From positions 1 to 10,470 of the forward strand of contig UQNP01000055.1 in assembly GCA_900542385.1 (NCBI GenBank): a DNA stretch of 10,470 nt, in the 5' to 3' direction. A program made the translations under genes and the position numbers. Of this stretch, positions 1 to 6,364 are shown in pieces. Numbering within the stretch: the stretch's first letter is position 1; each line of letters opens with the position of its first letter. The stretch comes from an uncultured Eubacterium sp. (GTDB lineage: Bacteria; Bacillota; Clostridia; Peptostreptococcales; Anaerovoracaceae). The notes beneath the pieces are model-generated. The model was not told where the DNA came from, searched no databases, and saw only the letters and a program-made list of their open reading frames with translations.

Positions 1-34
1 AGTGAACAGCGCCTTAAAGGGGGAGCATATAGCG

Positions 35-1582
35 ATGGAAAGAATGAGGAAATTTTGGAAGCTGATATTCGGCAGGACAGGAATACTGATATTCTTGATG
101 CTGATTCAAGCGGTAATACTTTTCGGGGGATTCGCCATCCTGGATAACAGTACGTGGATGGTGAATTATATTATCAGTATTCTGGCTATAATAATACTGA
201 TATATATACTGAATGCACAGCAGAATTCAAGTTTTAAGCTGATGTGGATAATATTGATACTTCTCGTGCCTATAGTCGGTGTTGTTTTTTATCTGTATAC
301 TAAAATGCAGCCGGGAACGGCTTTTATATCAAAACGAGTATCAGAACTGATAGAAGAAGAGAGCAAATATCTTGAACCTGATGAAGATACTATAAACAGT
401 ATCCGTTCCGAATCAAAGCAGGAATACGGATTTGTCAAATATCTGTACAGAAAGGGAAAGTATCCCGTTTACAACGGAGCCAGCGTCAAATATTTTCCTC
501 TTGGGGAAGATAAATTTGAAGAACTTGTCTATCAGCTTGAAAAAGCTGAGAAATTTATTTTTCTGGAATATTTCATAGTAGATAAAGGATATATGTGGAA
601 TAGGATACTCAGGATACTGGCAAGAAAAGCGAGAGAGGGAGTGGAAGTAAGATTTATGTACGACGGGACATGTACTCTGTCGCTGCTTCCTAAAAACTAT
701 CCTGAAAGAATGAAAAGCTTTGGTATAAAATGCAAAGTTTTTTCACCGATGAAGCCTTTTCTGACGACTCATCAGAACAACAGAGACCATCGAAAAATAG
801 TGGTGATAGACGGTAATACTGCATTCACAGGAGGCATAAACATAGCTGACGAATACATAAACAGAAAAGAGAGATTCGGTCACTGGAAGGATACGGCGAT
901 AATGGTGCAGGGTACAGCTGTTGATAGCTTTACTCTTATGTTTTTGCAGATGTGGAACATAGATGAAAAGCATAAGGAAAACTACGACAGATATATGCAG
1001 AAGTATGCCGTTTCAGAAGCGGGAATGAGAAAGGGCGGATATATAGCTCCGTACGGAGACAGCCCGTTTGATGATGAAGATGTAGGAGAGAAAGTTTATC
1101 TTGATATATTGAACAGAGCTAAAGACTACGTGCATATAATGACGCCGTATCTTATTTTGGATGAAGAGCTTGTAAACTCACTGATATTCGCGGCTCAGAG
1201 AGGAGTAGATGTAAAACTCATACTGCCGCATATCCCGGACAAGAAATATGCGTACATGCTTGCGAGGACCTATTACGAACAGCTTATACGGCAGGGCGTG
1301 GAGATATATGAATATATTCCGGGATTCGTTCATGCGAAAGTATTCACATGTGATGATGAAAGGGCAGTAGTGGGGACGATAAATCTCGACTACAGAAGTT
1401 TATATCTTCATTTTGAATGTGCGGCGTACATATGGAAAAATCCTGTTATCAGCGATATTGAGGTGGATTTTGATAATACTCTCAGACAATGTAAGAAGAT
1501 AACGGTTACAGATTGTCAGGAGTACAGCCTTCTCTGCAAGATCGCAGGAAGGATACTGAGACTTGTTGCGCCGTTGATGTAA
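35..1582 (+). CDS. cls: Cardiolipin synthase (phospholipase D superfamily)
   Basis: Membrane enzyme predicted to condense two phosphatidylglycerol molecules into cardiolipin plus glycerol. The 515-residue product has hydrophobic segments near residues 17-35, 41-59 and 69-88 (the third in the usual PLDc_N position), followed by two PLD domains. Both HKD motifs (HxK-x4-D) are intact: H252/K254/D259 in HRKIVVIDG and H433/K435/D440 in HAKVFTCD, each followed by the expected GG/GT-x-N-x-D stretch. Length matches bacterial Cls (about 480-520 residues). An upstream in-frame GTG at position 2 would add 11 residues, but the ATG at 35 has the purine-rich site AAAGGGGAG (16-25) at good spacing, so it is preferred. 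The next gene starts 22 nt downstream with its own ribosome site, suggesting one transcript. The promoter lies outside the window. Family assignment is secure; the exact substrate pair is inferred. Confidence 0.94.
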   Translation: MERMRKFWKLIFGRTGILIFLMLIQAVILFGGFAILDNSTWMVNYIISILAIIILIYILNAQQNSSFKLMWIILILLVPIVGVVFYLYTKMQPGTAFISKRVSELIEEESKYLEPDEDTINSIRSESKQEYGFVKYLYRKGKYPVYNGASVKYFPLGEDKFEELVYQLEKAEKFIFLEYFIVDKGYMWNRILRILARKAREGVEVRFMYDGTCTLSLLPKNYPERMKSFGIKCKVFSPMKPFLTTHQNNRDHRKIVVIDGNTAFTGGINIADEYINRKERFGHWKDTAIMVQGTAVDSFTLMFLQMWNIDEKHKENYDRYMQKYAVSEAGMRKGGYIAPYGDSPFDDEDVGEKVYLDILNRAKDYVHIMTPYLILDEELVNSLIFAAQRGVDVKLILPHIPDKKYAYMLARTYYEQLIRQGVEIYEYIPGFVHAKVFTCDDERAVVGTINLDYRSLYLHFECAAYIWKNPVISDIEVDFDNTLRQCKKITVTDCQEYSLLCKIAGRILRLVAPLM

Positions 1583-1604
1583 GCGGATACAGAAGGGAGA
1601 AATC

Positions 1605-2891
1605 ATGCTTTTTAAAAACATAGATATACTGGATGAAAATCTTAATTTGAAGAAAGACTGTTTTGTAGGGATTCGCAAAAGCGGGATCGAGTATGTAGGA
1701 AATGACCGCCCTGGCGGAAAATGGGGAAGAGAATACGATGGAAACGGCAAGCTTCTTATGAGCGGCTTTTATAATGCGCACGCACATTCGCCTATGACCT
1801 TGATGAGAGGATACGGAGAGAACATGGTGCTTCAGGATTGGCTGAACAAGAAGATATTTCCTTTTGAGGATAAACTTACTGGAGAGGCCGTATACTGGGC
1901 AACTATGCTTGCTATGGCGGAATCTTTCAGATTTGGGATAGTATCTACAAGCGATATGTATTATTTCTGCGAAGAGATGGCGAGGGCATACGATGAGAGC
2001 GGTGCCAAGGGAAATATCGCGAGATCTGTGGCAAATACAGAAGGAAAAGACCCGAGAAAGCTTCGCGGCTTTGCAGAGGCAAAAGACTTTTATGATAATT
2101 TTAACGGTGCAGCAGCCGGACGGATAAAAGTGGACATGAGTCTGCACGCGGAGTATACATCTGATGCCGATACGGCAGCGGCGCTTGCTGAATATGCAGT
2201 TGAAAAGAACGCACTGATGCAGGTTCATGTATCGGAAACTAAATTTGAACATGAAGAATGTATAAAACGTCATGGCATGACACCGGCTGCATATCTTGAA
2301 AAAAACGGGATATTCGATGTCCCTGCTGTGGCGGCCCACTGTGTGTATTCTACGGAAGAAGATCTTGAGATATTCAAAAGAAAGAATGTGACCGTTGCTG
2401 TGAACCCTGTAAGCAATATGAAACTGGACAGCGGTATATGTGATGTTTCGAAAATGCTGAGGAGCGGAGTCAAGGTGGCTGTCGGCACTGACAGTGTTGC
2501 CAGCAACAACAGTCTCAATTTTATAGAAGAATTGAAGTTCATGGCAGCGGGCGGAAAAATAGCTGCTGATGACCCTGAAGCTGTGACTCCGCAGGAAGTG
2601 TTTGCGGCAGCAACCCTGGGCGGTGCAGCTGCGCAGGGAAGAGAGGACTGCGGAGCCGTAAAAGAAGGTAACAGAGCGGATCTGATAGTGATAGACACAA
2701 CTTTGCCTAATATGTATCCAGTTCACAATATCATCAATAATATAGTGTATTCTTATTCAGGCAGTGATATAATGATGACTGTTGTAGACGGAAAAGTTGT
2801 GTATGAAAATGGCAGCTATCCTACCATAGATGTGGAAAAGACGGTGTATAACGTTGAAAAAGCTGTCGCAAAAATACTTGAGAGGCTTTAA
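1605..2891 (+). CDS. mtaD: Amidohydrolase, 5-methylthioadenosine/S-adenosylhomocysteine deaminase-like
   Basis: Metal-dependent cytosolic deaminase of the amidohydrolase superfamily (COG0402 type), predicted to remove the 6-amino group of adenosine-type compounds such as MTA, SAH or adenosine. The 428-residue product shows the ordered metal and catalytic signature: H59-x-H61 in NAHAHSP, H181 in SLHAEYTSD, H208 and E211 in VHVSETKFEHEE, H245 in AAHCVYS, and D296 in GTDSVASNNSLN. The start of the amidohydrolase fold (LLMSGFYNAHAH) and a C-terminal composite beta segment (GNRADLIVID, VVDGKVVYENG) are typical, and the length is normal. The ATG at 1605 is preceded by AGAAGGGA (1591-1598). It sits between cardiolipin synthase and the flippase with gaps of 22 and 2 nt. 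The family is certain, but the substrate cannot be read from sequence; a related deaminase such as an SsnA- or guanine-deaminase-like enzyme is the alternative, and the symbol is a family-level name. Confidence 0.85.
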   Translation: MLFKNIDILDENLNLKKDCFVGIRKSGIEYVGNDRPGGKWGREYDGNGKLLMSGFYNAHAHSPMTLMRGYGENMVLQDWLNKKIFPFEDKLTGEAVYWATMLAMAESFRFGIVSTSDMYYFCEEMARAYDESGAKGNIARSVANTEGKDPRKLRGFAEAKDFYDNFNGAAAGRIKVDMSLHAEYTSDADTAAALAEYAVEKNALMQVHVSETKFEHEECIKRHGMTPAAYLEKNGIFDVPAVAAHCVYSTEEDLEIFKRKNVTVAVNPVSNMKLDSGICDVSKMLRSGVKVAVGTDSVASNNSLNFIEELKFMAAGGKIAADDPEAVTPQEVFAAATLGGAAAQGREDCGAVKEGNRADLIVIDTTLPNMYPVHNIINNIVYSYSGSDIMMTVVDGKVVYENGSYPTIDVEKTVYNVEKAVAKILERL

Positions 2892-2893
2892 AT

Positions 2894-4522
2894 ATGACTA
2901 AAAAATCATTGGTTAAGGGTGCGGCTGTATTGGCAGTCGCAGGTCTTTTTGTAAAATTCCTTGGAGCGTTTTTCAGGATACCTCTGGCGAATATGATAGG
3001 ATCGGTAGGTATGGCGAATTATACGCCTGCGTATTCCCTGTACAATTTTCTTCTTGTTTTTTCAACAGCAGGATTGCCTGTAGCGATATCTAAAATGGTA
3101 TCGGAACGACAGGTGATGGGACAATATCGTGAAGCGGAGAGAGTTTTTAAGCTGTCCAGGACTTTGATGCTTTTCCTGGGAATAGCAGGATTCTGTATAG
3201 TGTTTTTCTTTGCAGGAACTATAGCGGATATATTTCATGTCCCGGGATCGGAGCTGTCGATGAAGGCCACTGCTCCTGCTCTTATTTTAGTACCGCTCAT
3301 GGCGTCATACAGAGGATACTTTCAGGGAATGAATGAAATGACGCCGACAGCGATATCGCAGATAGTAGAGCAGATCTTCAGAGTCGTATGCGGGCTTACT
3401 CTCGCCATGTTCATGATGAACAATGTGTGGATGGCGGCGGATTTCACAGACCAGCAGAGAGGAGCTGCCGGAGGGTGCTTCGGTGCATCGGCAGGTGCTT
3501 TCGGGGGATTGATAACCGTTATAATAATATATATGCTGTCGAGAAAGAGGATCAAGAAGAATGTAAATGAAGACAATACAGGGGAAGTATCCAAGTCTTC
3601 AGAAATAATGAAAAAGATCCTTATAATCGCAGTTCCTATAACCATAGGTACATCTATAATGCCTATAGTCAATCTTATAGATGCAGGAGTAGTTTCCACG
3701 CGTCTTGCGGCATCGGGATGGGATAAGCTGGCGGCTGAGGATCTCTATGGTCAGCTCACCGGTTTTGCATCGCCGCTCGTAGGATTTCCGCAGATACTGA
3801 CGCAGGCTATAGTTCTGAGTCTTGTACCGCTGGTATCAGCAGCCCATAGAAAAAAGGATACGGAAGATCTCCATAAAAATCTGATAATGGGATTCAGACT
3901 ATCGATGATAATCGGTATTCCGTGTGCGGTAGGACTTATAGTTCTGGCAGAGCCTATACTGCTGCTCCTTTATCCTACACAGGCAGAGAGCGCTGTCAGT
4001 GCGGCGCCGTGTCTTCAGATACTGGGTGTGGGATTCGTAGGACTTGCTGTAGTTCTGACTATGACTGGAGGACTGCAGGGAATAGGCAAGCAGATGATAC
4101 CTGTAAGGAATTTATTCATAGGCGTTGTTGTAAAATTCATAATAACGTGGACCCTTACAGCTATACCGGCGATAAATGTACTTGGAGCGGCTATAGGTAC
4201 AGTAGTAGCATATTTTATAGCTGCGACCCTGGATGTAATATCGCTGAGGAAATATACTAAAGTGAATTTCCCTATGGTGACTATTTTTGTCAAGCCGCTA
4301 ATATCCTCGGCAGTTATGGGGATAGTAGCAGTAGCGCTTTACAAATTGTGCTATATGATTACCGGCAGCAATGGGATGTCTACGATAATAGCTATACTGC
4401 TTGCAATAATCGTTTATGGACTTATGGTGCTGAGAACGAAAGCGGTAACGCGTGACGAAGTGAAAAATATGCCTATGGGAAACAAACTTGTGAGCATATG
4501 TGACAAACTGAAATTATGGTAA
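2894..4522 (+). CDS. MurJ/SpoVB-type lipid flippase (MOP superfamily)
   Basis: Polytopic membrane protein of the MOP/MATE-like superfamily, predicted to flip undecaprenyl-linked precursors (lipid II or another wall polysaccharide) across the cytoplasmic membrane. The 542-residue product has roughly 13-14 hydrophobic segments in two halves separated by a charged loop at about residues 216-241. Family hallmarks are the N-terminal GLFVKFLGAFFRIPLANMIG (17-36), the YSLYNFLLVFSTAGLPVAISKMVSE region starting at residue 47, and SYRGYFQGMNEMTPTAISQ (138-156) followed by EQIFR. Length is close to B. subtilis YtgP (MurJ) and somewhat above SpoVB. The ATG lies 2 nt after the amidohydrolase stop, with GAGAGG of that gene's last codons as ribosome site, so translation is probably coupled. 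In B. subtilis a paralogue (yabM) sits next to yabO, and here rqcP/yabO lies about 1 kb downstream. Whether it serves vegetative wall synthesis or a spore-type role cannot be decided from sequence. Confidence 0.88.
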   Translation: MTKKSLVKGAAVLAVAGLFVKFLGAFFRIPLANMIGSVGMANYTPAYSLYNFLLVFSTAGLPVAISKMVSERQVMGQYREAERVFKLSRTLMLFLGIAGFCIVFFFAGTIADIFHVPGSELSMKATAPALILVPLMASYRGYFQGMNEMTPTAISQIVEQIFRVVCGLTLAMFMMNNVWMAADFTDQQRGAAGGCFGASAGAFGGLITVIIIYMLSRKRIKKNVNEDNTGEVSKSSEIMKKILIIAVPITIGTSIMPIVNLIDAGVVSTRLAASGWDKLAAEDLYGQLTGFASPLVGFPQILTQAIVLSLVPLVSAAHRKKDTEDLHKNLIMGFRLSMIIGIPCAVGLIVLAEPILLLLYPTQAESAVSAAPCLQILGVGFVGLAVVLTMTGGLQGIGKQMIPVRNLFIGVVVKFIITWTLTAIPAINVLGAAIGTVVAYFIAATLDVISLRKYTKVNFPMVTIFVKPLISSAVMGIVAVALYKLCYMITGSNGMSTIIAILLAIIVYGLMVLRTKAVTRDEVKNMPMGNKLVSICDKLKLW

Positions 4523-4571
4523 ATAACCGTCTGGTTTTTAATAAAAATAAGCGTTTTAAAGCAAATGGAAC

Positions 4572-4600
4572 TTGACAAAACCATTGAAAAATGGGACAAT
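4572..4600 (+). promoter_or_regulatory. Sigma-A-type promoter for HU gene
   Basis: A perfect -35 box TTGACA (4572-4577) is followed by exactly 17 nt and a -10-like GACAAT (4595-4600, 4 of 6 consensus). Transcription would begin near 4607, giving an ~83-nt 5' leader before the HU start. The leader contains a small GCAC/GTGC inverted pair but no riboswitch I recognise. The 167-nt gap between the flippase and HU genes holds only this promoter and leader. Confidence 0.7.
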
Positions 4601-4689
4601 AGAGCACGAAGGCGGTGCAAGCTTTCATTAAATTTGTTTTAAATAGTAGTGCAAAGCTATTCGTTATTATTTTTAAGGAGGATTTATTG

Positions 4690-4968
4690 ATGAATAAGGC
4701 TGAATTGGTAGCTGCGGTAGCAGAGAAAACTGGTTTTACTAAAAAAGATGCAGAGCTGGCTGTAAACGCTTTTGTATCAAGTGTAGAAAGTGCTCTCGTT
4801 AAAGAAGAAAAGGTTCAGTTGATCGGTTTCGGTACTTTTGAAGTTCGCCAGAGAAAAGCAAGACAGGGAAGAAATCCGAGGAAACCGGGTGAAGTAATAA
4901 AGATTGCCGCTTCAAAAGCTCCTGTATTCAAAGCAGGAAAAGCTCTGAAGGATGCAGTAAACAAATAG
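4690..4968 (+). CDS. hup: HU family DNA-binding protein
   Basis: Nucleoid-associated histone-like protein that binds and bends DNA as a dimer. The 92-residue product matches HU in length and pattern: an N-terminal helical dimerisation part ([20 protein letters not shown]), the [18 protein letters not shown] segment (about 46-63) leading into the DNA-binding arm with the intercalating proline at P63, and the C-terminal helix ([13 protein letters not shown]). The frame is open upstream to 4615, but the ATG at 4690 has a strong AAGGAGGA site (4675-4682) and gives the canonical N-terminus. It has its own promoter and a strong terminator just after the stop, so it is most likely monocistronic and highly expressed. 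HU lying near yabO/rqcP is a common clostridial arrangement. Confidence 0.97.
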   Translation: MNKAELVAAVAEKTGFTKKDAELAVNAFVSSVESALVKEEKVQLIGFGTFEVRQRKARQGRNPRKPGEVIKIAASKAPVFKAGKALKDAVNK

Positions 4969-4975
4969 AGATTCC

Positions 4976-5002
4976 AAAGAGCAGCGACAGCTGCTCTTTT
5001 TT
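4976..5002 (+). terminator. Rho-independent terminator after HU gene
   Basis: A perfect 10-bp stem AAAGAGCAGC (4976-4985) and GCTGCTCTTT (4990-4999) closes a 4-nt GACA loop and runs into a T-tract that ends at 5002. It starts 7 nt after the HU stop codon. Confidence 0.92.
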
Positions 5003-5086
5003 CATAAATCATCTTATATTTTAGCGAATGATGTACTTTTAGACACATGATATTGTTAGTTGAGAATCAGTTTGGAGGATTCATAT

Positions 5087-5554
5087 ATGGAAAGAAAGAT
5101 GAGAAGACAGGACAAATTCATGCCTGTGGAAGAATGTATGGAGATGCTCAAAGACGCTGAATACGGTACACTCACAACGGTTGGGGAAGACGGAGTGCCT
5201 TATGCAACTCCTATAAATTTCGTGTATATCAACGATGCACTCTATTTTCACTGTGCAAAAGAGGGGCATAAAATAGACAATATAAAATACAATGATAAAG
5301 TATGTTTCAACGTAGTTGATTCGGTGGAGCTGATGCCGGAAAAGTTTGCGACTAAATTCAGATCTGCCATGGTGTTCGGAAAGATTGAGATCGTTGAAGA
5401 TGCGGAGGAAAAGAGGATGGGAATCTCAGCAATAGCAGAGAAATTCAGTCCTGATTATCACGATGAAGGCGTTAAATACATAGATTCCGCATTTGATGAT
5501 ATACATATGCTGAAACTTACTATAGACAGGATAACAGGAAAAGCGGCGAGATAA
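5087..5554 (+). CDS. PPOX-fold (NimA-like) flavin-binding protein
   Basis: Small split-barrel protein of the pyridoxamine 5'-phosphate oxidase superfamily, in the branch annotated as NimA / 5-nitroimidazole resistance-like. Such proteins bind FMN (or a related cofactor) and are thought to reduce small molecules; most have no proven substrate. The 155-residue product shows the family pattern: N-terminal RRQDK, YGTLTTVGEDGVPYATPINFVY (residues 26-47), ALYFHCAKEGHKIDNI (51-66), VCFNVVDSVELMPEKFATKFRSAMVFGKI (72-100), and the EEKRMGISAIAEKFSPDY tail helix. The frame extends upstream to a TTG at 5060, but the ATG at 5087 has GGAGGA (5074-5079) at 7-nt spacing. The stop overlaps the rqcP start by one base (TAATG), so the two are probably translationally coupled. 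A nitroimidazole-resistance role is not implied by family membership alone. Confidence 0.88.
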   Translation: MERKMRRQDKFMPVEECMEMLKDAEYGTLTTVGEDGVPYATPINFVYINDALYFHCAKEGHKIDNIKYNDKVCFNVVDSVELMPEKFATKFRSAMVFGKIEIVEDAEEKRMGISAIAEKFSPDYHDEGVKYIDSAFDDIHMLKLTIDRITGKAAR

Positions 5555-5796
5555 TGAGAATAGATAAATTTTTAAAAAATTCAAGGATAATAAAAAGACG
5601 TACGGTTGCGAAAGAAGCGTGCGAACAGCGAAGGATACTGGTGAACGGAAAACCGGCAAAGCCGGGGACTGAAGTGAAGGAAGGCGATGAAATTTCCGTG
5701 ATGTTTGGAAACGGGAGCCTTAAAGTTGAAGTAGAAGCCCTGATCGAATCGTGCCGCAAAGAAGATGCGGTCAAGATGTATAAAGTAATAGAATGA
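5554..5796 (+). CDS. rqcP: RqcP (YabO), S4-domain ribosome quality control factor
   Basis: Small S4-fold RNA-binding protein. Its B. subtilis homologue RqcP binds the stalled 50S subunit and works with RqcH to add C-terminal alanine tails to trapped nascent chains. The 80-residue product aligns along its full length with YabO: MRIDKFLKNSRIIKRRTVAK, then the S4 turn ILVNGKPAKPGTEVKEGDEISV, and a short C-terminal helix ending KMYKVIE. Conserved basic residues R2, R11, R15 and R16 are present. The ATG overlaps the stop of the preceding gene (TAATG), and there is no clear ribosome site of its own, so coupling is likely. Larger Hsp15-type or RluA-linked S4 proteins are less likely given the length and this N-terminus. 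The usual downstream partners yabP, yabQ and divIC are not found here. Confidence 0.92.
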   Translation: MRIDKFLKNSRIIKRRTVAKEACEQRRILVNGKPAKPGTEVKEGDEISVMFGNGSLKVEVEALIESCRKEDAVKMYKVIE

Positions 5797-5835
5797 TCCC
5801 GCATGGGATTGTATCTGCGATCTTAAATAAAAAAC

Positions 5836-5882
5836 AAACCTTCTGTCAAGAATCTAAACAGGACTTGACAGGAGGTTTTTTT
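5836..5882 (+). terminator. Terminator-like hairpin that also contains the next gene's RBS
   Basis: The arms 5836-5850 and 5864-5878 form a 15-bp stem with a single G-U pair and a 13-nt loop (5851-5863), followed by an unbroken T-run to 5882. By shape it is an intrinsic terminator for the rqcP transcript. Its 3' arm carries GGAGG (5871-5875), which is the Shine-Dalgarno of the gene starting at 5883. The same structure could therefore stop transcription or hide the ribosome site. Which of these happens in the cell is not decidable from sequence. Confidence 0.75.
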
Positions 5883-6245
5883 ATGAAAGGATATAAATAC
5901 GATATTGATGAAAGTTTTTCGGAATATGACGAGATAGTGCTGCCTGATATAGGAAAAGTGTTATTGGTAAGTGGGTGTTCCGAATGTGATGAACCGTGTG
6001 CAAATGCAGGTAAGAATGATCTGGAAGAAATGAGGAGAGCGCTCGACGATGTTTGCATCGCAGTAACGGCAGATCTGTATTCAAAAGTGGACGGAGTAGT
6101 TTTCATGAGACACGATCCGTGTGAACGTGCTGAAGAACTTTTGGATTTGCTGAAAGAAAAGAATAAACGCATTCCGGTGATCGAGGTGGCGGATTCATGG
6201 GATATGGAAAAAGCTGCAAAAGAAATAATACAAGAGGTTATTTGA
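5883..6245 (+). CDS. Hypothetical protein with Cys cluster
   Basis: I do not recognise this family. The 120-residue acidic, soluble product has no signal peptide or membrane segment. A hydrophobic strand (IGKVLLVSG, 23-31) runs straight into C32-x2-C35-x3-C39 (GCSECDEPC), with further cysteines at C58 and C80. Alternating strands and helices (VCIAVTADLY, GVVFMRHDP, ELLDLLKEK, IPVIEVADS, KAAKEIIQEV) suggest a small alpha/beta Rossmann-like fold, and the Cys cluster at the end of the first strand could bind a metal or do thiol chemistry; this is inference. The ATG at 5883 has GGAGG at 7-nt spacing, but that site lies in a stable hairpin. An in-frame ATG at 5793, overlapping the rqcP stop as ATGA, would add 30 residues of unremarkable sequence and has no ribosome site, so it is less likely. 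Base composition matches the neighbours. Confidence 0.75.
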   Translation: MKGYKYDIDESFSEYDEIVLPDIGKVLLVSGCSECDEPCANAGKNDLEEMRRALDDVCIAVTADLYSKVDGVVFMRHDPCERAEELLDLLKEKNKRIPVIEVADSWDMEKAAKEIIQEVI

Positions 6246-6275
6246 CTGAAGCGTATAAATAAATTGAATAAGTGA

Positions 6276-6304
6276 TTGAATAAATGCATGTTTAAATATA
6301 AAAT
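6276..6304 (+). promoter_or_regulatory. Probable sigma-A promoter for capA
   Basis: TTGAAT (6276-6281), a 17-nt spacer and TAAAAT (6299-6304) match the sigma-A consensus at 4 and 5 of 6 positions. The -35 box lies in the second of two 9-bp direct repeats ATTGAATAA (6263-6271 and 6275-6283). Transcription would start near 6311, about 54 nt before capA. Confidence 0.5.
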
Positions 6305-6364
6305 CTAATAAAGAAGAATGTATGATCAGGCTATAAACGATGGAGAAATGGACGCAGGACGGAA

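Noticed and set aside
1506..2726. Long minus-strand open frame (406 codons) opposite the cardiolipin synthase and amidohydrolase genes
   Set aside because: It spans the antisense strand of two well-supported genes, has no family motif, and its composition is that of an antisense shadow.
4525..4545. Possible terminator after the flippase gene (AACC-GTCT-GGTT followed by T and A)
   Set aside because: The stem is only 4 bp and the T-run is short, so it cannot be called as a terminator.
5040..5067. Candidate promoter for the NimA-like gene (TAGACA or an extended -10 TGATATTGT)
   Set aside because: A promoter is expected after the HU terminator, but no -35/-10 pair with proper spacing stands out.
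5865..5897. TTGACA in the hairpin as a -35 box for the Cys-cluster gene
   Set aside because: The nearest -10-like bases (TATAAA at 5892) give a 21-nt spacer and would start transcription downstream of the ATG.
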